From Camillea tinctor (lineage: Eukaryota > Ascomycota > Sordariomycetes > Xylariales > Xylariaceae), in NCBI GenBank assembly GCA_022578605.1, contig MU394065.1, forward strand, positions 682,001 through 746,000: DNA of 64,000 bases, written 5' to 3'. This document shows, piece after piece, positions 12,068 to 25,757 of this stretch. The translations under genes and the position numbers were made by a program. The notes under the pieces are model-generated. The model saw only the letters and a list, made by a program, of their open reading frames with translations, had not been told where the DNA came from and searched no databases. Within the stretch, counting starts at the first letter, position 1. The number at the start of each line of letters is the position of its first letter.

Positions 12068-12996
12068 CTAATCCAACCTCTCGTTGTCCTCATCGCCCCT
12101 CTCGAGCAAGCGCTCGCGCTCACCGCTCTTAGCGCCTTTGCCGCGGTCACTGAATAGGACGTAGTGCTGGGCGATGAAACAGACATCATAGATGATGCTC
12201 ACATTACTGAGGAGGAACTTGACAGGGTTTCCATAGACGCCAGACCAGTCGTGCTGAAGATACGAATCTATGCCCAGTTGAGCGAGGCTTAGGACGCCTC
12301 CAGTAAAGTCGAGCAGGATCTGCGAGATGCTCCAGCCCTCGGTACTGCGGTTTTGCCAGTTGTAACGCAGCTGCGGCGCGTACTTTATTACCGTCATGGC
12401 CACCTTCACGTACGAGATGACGTATATAACGTCGAGCCAGGCCCAGGCCGTCCGCGGATCCGCGTCTGCCGGCTGCGCTGCGACGACAACGATGACGAGG
12501 CCGACGAGGGCTAGGGATCCCGTAAAAGCAGCGGCCATCGGCCGCGTGGGCCTGGCGCCCGGTGCACGCTCAAAACCCCAAAGCCAGGGCATGAAATACT
12601 GCGTGTTCAAAATGGCAGTTAGGACGACGGCATGAGCGGCAAAGGCGACATCGTTGAGGGCGACGGTGGGAGAGTAGCCCTTGTTGCGCAGGGCATACTG
12701 GTGACGGATGACAGGCGACCAGTACATGGCACAGGTGTAAACGAGGTACGCGGCGAAGCCTGTGTAAAGGTAGTTACCGTTAGCTAACCTAGGAGGGTCC
12801 TCTTCGGGATAGTAGGGATGCTTGTGCTTGGGGCTGCCAGCAACGAACCGAGGATATTGAGAAAGGGAAAGTCAACAGTAGTCCCAGCAGTGGACTTCTT
12901 TTTTATGTTCAGCAGACCCTGGGGGTAGAAGGACAGCGACCAGCAGAGGGTGTAGATCCAGCCGAACAAGGCTGAGACGAATTGGAGGAAACCCAT
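12068..12996 (-). CDS. PQ-loop membrane protein, cystinosin-like (lysosomal/vacuolar cystine transporter family)
   Basis: Two exons on the minus strand, 12996-12849 and 12759-12068, giving 279 residues with a G|GC split codon across the 89-nt intron. The first PQ-loop has the cystinosin form: WSLSFYPQ (P25-Q26) followed by NIKKKSTAGTTVDFPFLN. The second is KYAPQLRYNWQNRSTEG (P178-Q179). Hydrophobic segments around both fit a seven-helix topology. In this family the PQ motifs form the substrate path for proton-coupled cystine export from lysosome or vacuole; substrate here is inferred. The C-terminus is charged and hydrophilic (KSGERERLLERGDEDNERLD). Exon 2 is strongly GC-rich. Start choice: ATG in context ACCCATGG-reverse, with an immediate hydrophobic first helix. 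Confidence 0.88.
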
Positions 12997-15900
12997 GGCG
13001 TTGCTCGTGTGATCGTGTGTTCCGATTCGTTTCCGAGTTGTACGGAGATTTAAAGTCCTACTACAACTAGTTAAATACCTAACCTAGCACAAATAGACGG
13101 TGGTGGTAAGTAGGCGATGTGGTGTGGGGGTGGTGTAAGTATAAACTATAAAGTGATGCCCGAACGACGGCGACATTCCATTCTTAAAAGACGGAGAGAG
13201 AAACCTTTTGGTCAAGTTGTCAGCAGCCATCAGCTGATAGGAGAAGTAGTAGGTAAGAAGGAAGAACCTTGGTAGCTAGAGCCAGAACCCAAAACAGCTG
13301 AGACAGAGGAAACCCCGCCCCACTTATGCTATGCGTAAGGTGAAAGTGTGTAAGTGCGCCATGATAGCGGGATATTGCGTATGTAATCTTGCAGGTGCAG
13401 TTATCGATAACCTACATAGGTACCCATGGTATTCGTGCCGTACGTACGGGTATCCAACCCGCAGATCCCTGCAATCTAGAATTAATTAAACCTTCCCCAG
13501 CCCCAGCAGCCCAGAAACCTGGGTCGCAAGAGCCCTTTCTCGCTTTACCCGACCCCAACTTCCTTGATCGCTACCAATTACCTACATAGTAGATATGACT
13601 TCAACAGTTACAGCGATTACGTACATATTTAATCAACCTTATATACTTAGCGTAGTAGGACTTGCATATTGCATAATTCAATTAATGAAGAAGGATACGA
13701 TATGTACCTACATATTATGATATCGAGAAGAAAAAAGGGGGGTGGTAAATGTGACACCGGCGAGAGACCCTCTCCCTTCCCCACCCCTTCCCGTTAACTT
13801 GCCTCCGACTTTTAGGAACTTTGGCCGTTAAGTTCCGTGCTGCCGGACGCATGTCAGATTGCGTAGGTTGTCGAGTAGTCTGGGGTTAGGCCATTCGGAC
13901 AAGATCGGGCATTGACAAACCCCTCCCCCCCCCTCCTTTCCCCGTACATCAGCTCGGCCAGAGAAGGGACAACAAGGCGCGGGATTACCTATACTCTGAG
14001 CTGCTGCATGAGAGATTCCAGCCTGTAATGAAACCCGTTGGGACCAACACCGTCCGCCTAGCTCCGCGCCCAATGCTTCATAGGTCACCGCTTCTTCTCT
14101 CCAAGTCAGCTGAGGGCTGAGGGGGGAGGGGGGAGGGCTTCTGATCCCCCCCACTGGCCTCGGGTCATGGCAATTGAGACAGCTTCCGATGTCCGCGGGA
14201 ATCATTATGTTCTGATTGGAAAAGGGGGAATTAAGGGGGGAACGAGTTTGGGGGGTTGACCTGCGGCGAGCTGTGACGGAACCCTGTTGACATCGCGAGG
14301 CACCTAATTAGAATGTAGGTATAGAGGCAGAAAGAAGATCTCCGTCTTGTTTTCTAGGGAGGAGCGGGATAGTGCACGCGCACCACACGTAGGTTGAATT
14401 TCTCCACTCACGATGGGACGGGCACAGGAATCTTGCCGGGTTAGAAATACAGCCTAATGTTCATCGAAGATAACTGAGAAAACTTATAAAAGGGGTAGTT
14501 AATACACCTGTATATCCAAGGTGGTTGTCTCGTTATCGTGCTTCCTCAAGCAATATACGAGCCAAATCATACATCCATCAAACCCTCTTAATAATTTTAT
14601 GACTCTTACTATATTGAGAAAGTTACCATGATCTGAAACGGAACCATCTTCACTTACGCTACCTTATTTGGCCATCAAATATGTCTTCTACACATGCACA
14701 AGTATGCGGTTTTGTAACGAACTTGTGATATAGATCCTAACATCATGAGAACAGGCAGGCAGTGCGAATGCACCCAGTCCCAATACTGAGGAGACAGCTT
14801 CCTCTCCCCCAAGGCAAGAATTTCCTCCCGAGCTTGTGAGATGATGGAGCGGATAGAAATACTTACTTTAAGGCCTTGGGTTAAAAAGTGAAACTAGACC
14901 GGTCCGGGAGACCGGAACCCCAACGTACCAGATGAATAGGTACCTTTCTGCGCCCTTGACGATTAGCGAAAGGCTTATGCGGCCCAAAAATTTAACTCCA
15001 CCCCAAAACGAATCATCTAGAGCCGGGGCGAAACAAAAATGATACATGATAGCGCTTTGATATAGGAAGAGCGAAAGGGGTGGAGTAGAGTTGGCAGTCT
15101 GATACTACCAATGGAGAGCGAGCGTATGAGCGGTATTCTTTTCCTTTCGATATGAATATTGGATGATAAATCGGGGTAATTACGTCTCCGTGTAACCTCT
15201 GATGCCTATTATATATAGGCTACATAGCTTCGCTGTGCTGGGGAGGCGTCGGGGAGGCCCTACTCCACGAGGCTCTCAAAGTATTTCTATATGAGCATGG
15301 TCTGGTGATCAAGACTTGGGTTTACAGGTACAGATCTGCGCGTTGGATGAGAAGGGACATTGCCTATGTATAGGGGACAGCTGCCCTGGGCGTTTTTGGT
15401 TGGAGCCACCTGCTGGACAGCCTTATATACTTCCCCCTATCCATACTTACATTTATGCAGTACGTCACAAATCTCACACGTCGATCCTACCCACAAGAAG
15501 CTGTAAGGAAACGTGACATCAGATGTATTGTGCTATTCTAGATCGACACCTAGATAATAACAGCAGATCCAAGTAGATGGGAGTCCAAAACGTCTCTCAT
15601 TACTCGCCCGACCCTAATTGTCTTCCCTGAGCAGAACCCTTTTACGTAGGCTATTTAAAAAATAGGCCTCGAAATGGACTAGATTCATAATTCACTTGAA
15701 TGTATTCGGGGTTCCTGCAATATGACAGCACTACGTCACAAGGCTCGAGGCGGAAGCAAATGACAGGTAGATTAGACCCTGACGATGGCTTACATGGTGG
15801 TACCGTACTCCTCATTGATGACTAGCGGCTTGAGAAGAGAAGCCATGGTTAAACCCTGTCACATTTTGCATCTGATGAGATCAGATATCAGAACTGTCGT

Positions 15901-17660
15901 GCGAGGGGCCTCGAAGTGCACACCTAGGTGAACGATCGAAATACCCTGAGGTCTCACCGCCAAATACTTTTTGTAATAGCGAGTAGTGTGCTATCCTAAA
16001 TTCCCGGCATGTGTACACGGATAAAACGCCATCCTATCATCAAAATAAGCCAAAATAATGAGCAAATTATAAGAAACCGGGAACTGCCTTTCGGAGCAAC
16101 ATTGGTGAGAAGTATTATTCAGTTTCAACTAACCTAACCTAGGGGGTTCCTCTACTAGTATTATTGATGAAGGGTCGTGACTATGAGACCAGGTGATTCC
16201 TTGTTAAGAAGTATGAAAGAAGAATGTCAACATAGGCAGTCCAGTCTGGTCAGGCTTGGTAGATTTTTACGTACGCATGCGGGGATTATGCAAAGTGACG
16301 GTTAGGTATGTAAATGCAACTTTGAATGGTCTAGGGCTCTTGATAAATCCTCCATCTGACAAAATATAGTGTAATGGGTGCTTGATTAATAACCACCCTG
16401 ACAAGGCTAGCAGGTAATCGATGCATGTCCTTGCCTGTCTAGGCAGATATGTGTTGCTAAGATGGCACATGATTAAGAGGACAACTTGACTTATTCGGCG
16501 TACTCTCTGTGTAGTCTGTGACGATGACTCAATATGACGCCGACTTTGCGATGATAGTTAAGAGTTCCTCATTGCAGGGTTCTATCAATAAGTTTAAAGT
16601 AGATTATTTAGAAGTTTCAATACAGGCAATCAAATTGGTTCAGAGGATTATATTATTAAACGTTACTGGCAAATAGATTGTATATTTGTTAAATAGTATG
16701 ATGTTTTCTCTGGATAGCATGCCTATTCCTGATGCATATCAAATATTTCTTCCTGGTGCTTCTGAATATGGGAAGGTATCGAAAGCCATTCTGAAAATTC
16801 GAGGAGCTGGTTGGCATTTATCAGATACCTAGAAGTTCATCGTGTCTAAGATAAAAGCATTGTCTAGTGTTGAGTAAGTACCAATGTTAAGCATATCAAA
16901 ATAACCCTTTAGCTAGTCTCGATCTCGCCTCCGAACCTGACATTTTGCTACTTACATCTTGGGGTTATATTGCGTGACATAGTAGGCTCAATGGGGGTCA
17001 CTCATAGAAGAGGTCAATTTAGTGGCAGTTTAACATGAGAATCTAGAATATCTTATCCCGTATACAACATATATTTCACTAGTCCCCTAGCCACGCATCG
17101 GCTAGTCTATCTAGAGGAGCAATAAGCATTAGTCGTAGTTCAGCATAAGAAAAAACAGGATGTTATAAATGAGACCTCGGGGATTCATATTACAGTCTAA
17201 TGACTAAAGTCTTGTAGACGCGGCGTACGACTATGATTTTCATATGTACTCCCCTGTGAACACAAAACATGATGAACAGCTATGTATACGCTTAACATAT
17301 TACCCTGGAAATAGTTTGCATTTAATTATCAGTCACCATGTGTAATGAGGCAGTAGATATATCTACGCTAAGTAGGTAAATACACATGGTCTGTTGATAA
17401 CATACATCTGTAGACAACCTCGGACTCGAGATGGCTCACTTAGGACCCCTATCTGAAGTGTGGGGAAAGCTTCAAGGCCCCCCCTTTTCCCCATTCACTA
17501 ATAGCCTCCTGTAATTTTTATTTCCTCCTTTTATTCCATTCTATGCTCCATATATCTGAACCAGAACTGATGGGATAGGTTAGGACAAAGGAACTTCTTA
17601 CAGAAATGATTGTTGTTTCCAGCCAGTCTCGTGTATTATGGTATCCTAACAAAATCATCT
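12997..17660. other. Gene-free spacer (4.7 kb)
   Basis: Includes the presumed promoter of the PQ-loop gene at its left edge. Longer frames (13828-14205 minus, 16267-16470 minus) lack any family signature and have poor composition. Purine/pyrimidine-rich tracts at 13735-13760 and 14120-14150 and TAGGTA-like words are the only patterns I can point to. Confidence 0.55.
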
Positions 17661-17885
17661 TTAAGAATTTAGTCCTACCACTGAACTATTACCTGTCATG
17701 CTGCTGACAGCTTTTTCGCCGGTCATACAGGCCAATCGTGTTACCCAAAGCGCCAAGGTTGTTGAAAAGAGTAAGCAGTAATACAAGTTCAATGTTATCG
17801 GATATACCCTTTTCAAATGTATATCAGCAAGATATCCGAACAATGGTCTACGAACCATCCTATCAAGCAAACTAATGATGCTCAA
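17661..17885 (-). pseudogene. Possible relic of a monocarboxylate-type MFS permease
   Basis: A 74-codon minus-strand frame contains RRPLFGYLADIHLKR followed by a hydrophobic helix. This resembles the SRPLIGYLAD loop and next helix of the intact monocarboxylate-type permease at 49995-51413 in this window. No continuous coding sequence extends on either side; the adjacent frame (17872-18063 minus) has no recognisable helices. I read it as a decayed fragment, but the match is short and chance similarity is possible. Confidence 0.3.
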
Positions 17886-18063
17886 CCCTACTCAGCTGAA
17901 TGCTGACTAACCGATCAAGGCGGCGATGGTGATGGAAGTACAAAAAGTCCTTTGCTATCCACGCACCCGGAGAAGTTGGTTCACCGCAGACTGCAGTTAT
18001 TAGCAAAGGGCATAAACCAATGACACTGATTAGAAGCATAAGCCGATGAACCCCCTTGTCCAA

Positions 18064-18695
18064 CAGTTTTTCTAGATAAAACTTTTTGCCTTAAATGATG
18101 TAGGGGGTGATATAACCTATGGACCATACCCTTATGAGTATGAAAAGGCGGAAGGACAGGGACAGCTTAGATCCCAAACGCGGCAGTTACTAAAGTCACA
18201 TATCGCTGTTGTGTAAGATTGTAAGAGACATATATGTGACAAAAGGGTACTACAAATATATGAGAAGATTCAATGTATTCTCAGCATTCTTGTCAGCCCC
18301 GACCCCCACATCTGTAGGCCTCCATCGATAGAAAACTTAATGAGTAGCCTTCGCAGAAAGAGCCCTTCGCTGAGTGGAGAGCTCTAGTCTACTTAGCCGA
18401 AGCCTCAATACTGTTTCGGAGAATTACAAGCGCTACTCGAACTGAAAACAGACTGATTCGATTTTACCTAGATACCTATATATAAAGGCCGCCTTATGTA
18501 AAGCATCCCTAGGCCCTAATTCTTCGATCCCAAACGGCGTTCGTTCTGATACGCAAAAGCCCGATCGTGACCATCTAAAATAGCATTATTTATGGGGCAT
18601 GTTTTTCTCGTTCCATCGTCAGTGTGATATGTAATATACTATATGTACAACTGTCCGCACCAGAATGGGTATATGGGCGTGACTAGTGAAAATAA
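18064..18695. other. Spacer downstream of the rhodopsin-domain gene
   Basis: No open frame or repeat of note; it would include the 3' untranslated region of the gene ending at 18696. Confidence 0.55.
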
Positions 18696-20213
18696 TCATG
18701 GATGTAGTCTGTTTTTGTCTTGAAACCCCCGACCCTGGCCGGGTGATATTGGTGACAAGGGCGATATGGGTTGAGACCTTTCTAATGGCCGTGTATGGGA
18801 GGCTTCGATTGCGCGCGCCAGCTCCGATGGAGACAGCGATATTTGGGATAATGTTCTAGACTTGGCGTCCTGCACCTGCACACGGTTCAACGCGATGTAT
18901 TCTATGCCATTATTTGTTCCGTTCCCATGGCTGGAACGATTAGACGGTTGATTCTGAATGAGCGATCTCAACCCTTCTTCCGTATCGCCAAGTTTTCGAG
19001 ATTCGAGAACTGACTTCATTTCGTGTAGCATTGGCCGCATAACTGGTATTGATTGCACAATTATTGTTCCAGCTACTTCAGCTGAGTACCTATATGGTTC
19101 AACAATTAGTAACATTATCCATTGAGTACCTAGGTAACCACCTTTCCGCGAAGCGAGCAAAAAGGGGGGGTTGGTTAGATGTATTATGAAGTGTTCACTT
19201 ACCACACCATACCTAATCCTTGCCGCCCTGTTTAGTATATCCGTTAGTAATGCCACACACTGGTGTAGAACAGGGCAGGTTGAATGGACTCACAAAAGTA
19301 ATAGTCATCATAACGTTCGTTACCGGGGCTTTCCGTCCAGGCGATCCTAGCCGCCGATATAACTGCCACCACAACCCCGAGACTCATGGTCCAACAAAGG
19401 CCAACCTTCTCCCAGCTACTCATCTTAAGTTTCCATACGACTAGCCACGGGAAAATAGCAAGAACAAAGTCCATAACGATGTTGTAAACGTTGCCGAAAA
19501 CTTTGAAACGTTGTGTAAAATAGTAATCAACGCAGAACCCCTGCATCCTCCAGTAGTTCTGGTATAGGCGTTGGTCGCAATATTTCGCCCAACTTAAGAA
19601 GATTTTGACAATTGCAACGAGGTTCAAGGTTACTATGCAAAACCAAAGAACTGCGAAGTTTAAGGTCAGTGGTTTTCCTCCTCCGCGATGTTTTGTTCGG
19701 AATCGAAACTCCCAAATGCCGATCTACTCGAATATAGAGCAGAGAGCTTCGTAACTTTTGGAAGGGAAGAAGGTAAAGAACGGTTTCGACGTACTACCCT
19801 GTTGCCAACGATTGGTAATCCTGAGCAAAGACACAGCAAACGCTGATTTACTCCAGGCCTGCCCGAGTAAGGTTCCACACGACGAAACCGAGATGAGAAT
19901 TAGCATTCGATCGTTCCACGTCTTCGTGACATAACCAGTTGCCATCTCATGGGTGATGACTGAATCGGTAGCTAAGAGGTTCGCCTAGTTCCCATGGGTT
20001 AGTATATTTTCAGATCCGATGGTGTCGGGAATAGGCACTGACCCAGGCGAGTATTAGAATGTAGTCATCCCACCAGAGGCCATTTCGCCGTGTCAGCTTG
20101 CACCAGAGCCGAATCCCCAGGAAAACGGCCGCACCGGCGAACAGGCTCCAGAGTCCCGCGTTTACTTCTTTTTCCGGCGACACAAAATGATAGACGGCGC
20201 GCGGAGATACCAT
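18696..20213 (-). CDS. Pth11-like integral membrane protein with fungal rhodopsin domain
   Basis: Five exons on the minus strand: 20213-20043, 19984-19798, 19650-19294, 19227-19203 (a 25-nt micro-exon) and 19089-18696, giving 377 residues. All phases agree, and three introns have TACTAAC/TACTAAT-like branch sites. Family hallmarks appear only after splicing: WWDDYILILAW near residue 50, LLRITNRWQQVLWFCIV, GNVYNIVMDFVLAIFPWLVVWKL, and YYFWRQGLGMVWYSAEVAGTIIVQSIPVMRP spanning the micro-exon. This is the fungal rhodopsin/Pth11-SAT4 family of seven-helix plasma-membrane proteins, some members of which act as G-protein-coupled receptors; ligand and role are unknown. The hydrophilic C-terminal ~110 residues are Ser/Pro-rich with SPLSPISP repeats that could be phosphorylated. 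The micro-exon and small exons would be easy to miss in automated annotation. Confidence 0.85.
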
Positions 20214-23200
20214 GGTGACATTTTGTCCATAGCTAACCGCCAGAGGATGAGGAAAGGAAACAAGACCGAAGGTGGGCTAGCGGATGCAAATAACATAAAA
20301 GAAAACTAATAAGGCTGACCACGCGAGAGAGGGTTCTAGGATTTCTCCGCCACTACCATTACCACCACTAGAGTGATGTTACTACGGTAAATTTCCGACT
20401 AGTAATAGACGGTGATATTGATACCTGGCATCCGGGGTGACAGCCGGTTCTCCCCTGTCGAGCCATGCAGGTCGCTCGACCAGTCACTCGGGCGCGGGAT
20501 TGAAAATGGGATGGATGCCGGTTACATACTAGCGCAGTGAAACTGCGTTCCCTCCAAGACGTCGCGCATTAACTGGTGAGCGGACGAGATCCGATATGGC
20601 TGACATGGGCGGCCCCCGGCAGAGATCCACTCAATGACGAAACCAGAATAACCCTTCTCCTGCGTGTATGGTGTGGTTGTTTTGTTTTATGTATTTGCTT
20701 CTTGCTACCATAGGAGATGGACAACTTCTTCCAGATAGATGAATCATGTTGTGCCGGAGAAAACCTAAGATCATAGATCTTAAGATTTCTGTATTACATT
20801 GCTCTGCTCAGCCCTTCACATGATAAAAAAGTAGTCGTAGACCACAGGGATATGAAACGTCGTTCTTGGAACTTCTCCACCGACACTGCGGATAGGGCAA
20901 TGAGACCGTCTTGTCTACCTCTCTGCTTATAAGTTATATGGAGTTGCTGCTCCTGGGCTTGCTTACAAGACACAAGTATATTAGTAATCTACATGTCGAC
21001 ATGAGTATTGTAGTTCAGTAAACATGTTATAGCATACGACTACGTCCACTGCTTCTAGACTTGATTGATGTTCGCATCCAATTAACCCGCCAAGCATAGC
21101 TGTGCAGATCTGGGGCCTGTGTCCAATAATATAGCATAGCCCGTATCATTGCCTACGGTAAGTGAGTGGTAGAGGGTTTGAATGTCACCTGTATAATGCA
21201 CGTTCAGTCTTAATCGGAGCAATAAATAGACACCTATCACAATGAGATTATCGCACTGCTTAAACATACGTACACAGGGTCACGACACGAATCTGTACCA
21301 AAATTGAGTTCTCGTCGTCCAATGTATACGCAAATGCAGCACGCACGAACCTCTTTCCAAGCCGAGCGTTTGTGCTAACCCCTGATAGTCACCATCCCTG
21401 CTAGGTGAAATCGTGGAGTTATCTGTGTGTACGCACATACTTAGGTCAATACTGGCAAAGGTCGGCCCCATCGGAAAACTTGTGGAGGATTTATAACCGA
21501 AGTACATATAGAATGTATTAATAAACCTTGAAACTTGACGCCACGAACTGGTAACTCCTTCACGATAGTTACAACTTAAAGTAGATCGGCAGTGAACCCT
21601 TCACGGACTGTGCGGGTGAGGCCGCGACTAGGGTTCATCATATTAGGACTATTAATCGGGGGACACACACACTCGTAGAGAAACCCCCTTCCTACCCTTG
21701 CTTTTTTGGTCTTCAAAAAGCTACTTACATACCTGTCCACTCCAGGAATATCTTCTGTCATGATCAACTGTTTCGACAATATTGGTGGCACCATTTCCTT
21801 CCAACCCCTCCTCAGCTTCAATTATCTGCCTCCTCTCTTTCAGACAAACCAAGCCCAGCCCTCCAAGATCAGCAGACTAAGTTTCTACATCTATACAATG
21901 TTTGCATTACTGCTTCCTTAATGCAGATGTTGATCTTATAAGTGCATGAGTCTGCTTTTAGTGTCAATGTCTCAGACTAGTTTATATAAACAACCATTTT
22001 CGTATACGACCTTCGACTCAGCCGCTCTCGTGATCACCAAGCGGGAGAGCCGCGTTTCACTTTTAGCTCCCGTCGCCTGTTTGTAGCCGATAGCATTCTA
22101 AGCCGAGTCGGCGACGGGTCTAGGTCAGGCTATACCATAATGTTTACGATATTATTATACAGCAAAAGTTACCTAGGTTAGGTAATTTAGGGGATATTAT
22201 AGACAAGGTCAAAAGGTGAGAACTGACAAAAGCTTTACCGCTGCTGCTCCAGCAACTACTGTTAGTTCTACTAAGCCTTTTTCTTTGGGCTAGGAGGATC
22301 AAAGGCATAAAAAGCATCTATTAGATTTTTTCAGCTCAAATTAAAGTCTACGACCATTCCTCTATGGTTTAAATGACCCCACACCCCAGCAACATCGCGA
22401 AGTCATGTCACCCTTGCAAGTCGACGGAAACACCGAGCCCAATCACGAACAACACAATGCGTTTGGTGAGATAAAATACTTAACTTACTAAGGTACGTAC
22501 ATATCTTGCTAGCTAACGGGGAGATACGTTTCCCATGCCTAAATATTCTATTGGGCAGAGATTGCGGAGTAGGCGGACAAATTTGAGGCTCTCTTCATGG
22601 TTCTCCTTCGACACGTTGAACCGAGGCCCCATACTAAAATCCTCCCCAACGCGACTACAAATGATATATGCCTTGCAACTGTTGTCAACCAACCTCGCAA
22701 TCACATTCCTTTTAGAATTATGGCCATTTTACTTATGATTGCAGATGTCCTTCGCATTGTGAAATCCAAAAAAGCAGATTGTCTCACGTGAACAATAGCA
22801 GTTTTACAATGCTGTTCTTGGAGACTCATTTCCGCTTTGTAATAGGTTGCAGGACTTGTACTGCAAGAAGTTTGCCATTTCTAGACTATAACAATAATGC
22901 CACCCTCAAAATAGGAGCAGGCTATAGTCGGCTGTCGCTGTTGTTGTTGTCGAGTTCCCACATTTTTGTGGTCTTGATATAGGCGTAATATGATCATCTA
23001 TTCCCGTTTGCGGCTCTCGCTGGATTAGCATTCAAGGACTCCTGTCCTTTTTTCAGAATCATGAAACATTAGTCTAATCCATTAAGTAGGGTATCATGAG
23101 GGTTTGATTTGTGTTGCAACGCTGCTTAACTACTAGGTCCAAAAAATCGGAGCGCTCTCCGCCTGTGAGGAGCCGCTAATACGGTATCGTATATACCCTA

Positions 23201-25757
23201 GCATTTTGGGTGCAATGTCCAGAACGCATAACGACTATTAGTAATGTCCCCTCCCCGGTTCTTAGGGTATGGCTGATTACCAGGCCATAACCAGAGCCTC
23301 TAGGCATTGCCATAGTATGTATGATATAAGCCTGAATGACTGCCGTCATCACATAATCATTCTAACCTCACAACCAAGCGAGGCTAAAGACCATGGTTTC
23401 CAGATGAGGCAGGTATGGTTATCGCCAGAAACTGACCTGTCTTCTAGCACTCCTTACTAGCCACCGGAAGACTCTCCGCACAAAATCTTTTCCGACTACA
23501 GGATGTGACTTCATACTCGGCTTCTAGGCGGTGCCTCGGGTCGGTCGTTGTTGATGTCCGCCTTCATTCTCATGGCTGAAAGGTGTAGTTCCGTTAACTG
23601 TCTGCCCTAAATATTTCTTTGGAATCCCTCGGGACACCTACCTGGCTGACTACGGGCTTCGGTCAACTCGGAAAGCGCGAGCTATATTACCTGAAATATG
23701 CACTATATTCGATCAAAACTTGGAGTACTGCCTACCAATTACCTTGCATTCGAGATCAAAGATCGTTTCTCCTTACACCAACCTTGACCAAAGATCCAAA
23801 CACCTATCTCAAGGCTCGACTGGTAATATCAGCCTCGATAACTCGTAATTCTGTCAGCTACTCGGCTTCCGAATAGCCGCCTTCTCAGCCGTCTCTCTAG
23901 AATTGACCCCTAATACCATGCCACCAATAAGCTTCCTAGCGGTGAGGAAGAAAGGTGCAAGGGCTCTCAGGAATCGGGGATGCCCAAAGACTATCTGTCC
24001 TTCTTCTACGCCGCGTTAAGAAATAAGCCTTCCAATGGAAACATCTGCCAATCTTAATGAAGACTATCCCTAGGAGCATGCTAGGTCAGTTGTGTCCTTG
24101 TCCATGTTTTCTCAGAAATAATAGTAGTATTCTGCTGGTCTGGATTTGATAGACATGTTTCACAGATTGCTCCCAACCTGAGCAGACATTGTCGTCTTCT
24201 CCTCAAAAAGAAGTCTGTCTATACGATATATGTGTTACTTTACTCAGAGGTGTCGGAGCTAGCATCGAAACGAAAAAGATAGCATTGAAAGTTTGAGTTC
24301 TGATAAACTATGATACCGATACCTGCCCTCCTATTAGGCAGGCCAAAAGCGCACTCTGATAGAAGGGGTTTTCAATTTCTAGCCGGTTAGTTAGAATGTT
24401 CCTTGAAGCAGTGTTTAGGAAGTCACTTTTAAGGATTATCAAAAGTTAATAAGTATCCTTCAACAATGGCCTACATTTACGAGTGGTTTGGAGTATTTTT
24501 TTCATATATCGGAGAATTATTTTCCACCTCTAAACTCAGTATTCAGAAGATCTTCTACTCTGAAAAAAAAGTAGATAATAGATATTCTTATTGTGTGTGC
24601 TTCTAGACATTAGGTTTTTTTTCGACAAGATTGAGAGATGTATATCCTAGGTAATGATAAGGGCTAGTCGAAAGCTAGTTCTATTCATCATATTATCTCA
24701 TTAAGTGATGCTCTTATCACATTGCTCTGCTCAAGAACCATCTACGCAGGGTTGATTTCCGTTACCAAGTCTTGGGTGAATTGGTTCATGTGTTTTCGAG
24801 AACTTTTCATCCACAAATATGGCCGAATTCCTTGGGTCCTATGGCTCAATATACAAAGCGCCGCTTTGAATGGAAATAGTTCATACCTACAGCAAGTTTT
24901 ATATTGAACAAGAAATGGCGATATATGTAAAGTAAGCTCGGTTAATTGATACTATGCCTTATAATCTCCGTACCCCTTTCAGTTATTCAAGGAGGATAGT
25001 GTACAATGTATTTGTATTATTATAATATACTACATTTTTTAGTCTTCCAAAGAGTTTAGCAATCTCAAATAAAGAAGAAAATCATTGGTCTCGACTCTCA
25101 TTACTTATCTTAGATGGTGTATAAGTAAAGGGGGACGTTCAGCTTCAGTTTAGTTCTCTATGAAAACTCGGGGAAGACATCGGAGCTCCGACCTTTTCTG
25201 TCTATTGTACAAAGATTTATTTAGTGTATCTAGAGATTCAAAACTCCCGGGACAAATCAACCCGAGTCGGAACGGTTTCATTTAATAATCTCGATTTTAT
25301 CACAATTATCATACTTATAAATCCGAGTAAATTAATATCTACTTAGTGTAGACGGGCGCTAAATATACGAGCAGAAGCTCGATCACCGATATATAACCAA
25401 ACATCATCATCTTCCCCCTTCGAAAAATCTTGCCCCGAACACCGGATCAAGTAGGTTTTTTTGTACATATGCCGGCGGCCACTAAACAAGTGAGGGGAAA
25501 AGGAGGCTAAGGAGGGGTGGATACCGACCCCAGATATTCTTGTCCCAACCGCCGATTATACCTCATATGAATGGCTAGAAAACGGACATATTCACCTGTG
25601 ACCTCCCGTCAGGCATGATGCAATGATACCACACAGCTGCCCGGGACCGTCATTTGAGGAGCCCAGTTCATTCTAAATACAGAGCTAGCTGTTCTCCCTA
25701 TTCTCTACCTTAGGAACTCTACAATCACTACACCACCATACATCATCGTGAACCGAA
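20214..25757. other. Gene-free, AT-rich spacer (5.5 kb)
   Basis: No gene can be supported. Short frames at 21280-21821 (-), 22513-22704 (-), 22535-22982 (+) and 23619-23876 (+) have no recognisable domains. An ACCTAGGTTAGGTAA word lies near 22170. The last ~150 bp before 25758 probably holds the promoter and leader of the dehydrogenase gene, with an ACTACACCACCATA-rich leader. Confidence 0.55.

Noticed and set aside
19244..19293. Possible in-frame stop codons making the rhodopsin-domain gene a pseudogene
   Set aside because: The stops fall in a 66-nt intron with a GTGAGT donor and TACTAAC branch site; splicing to the micro-exon restores the conserved segment.
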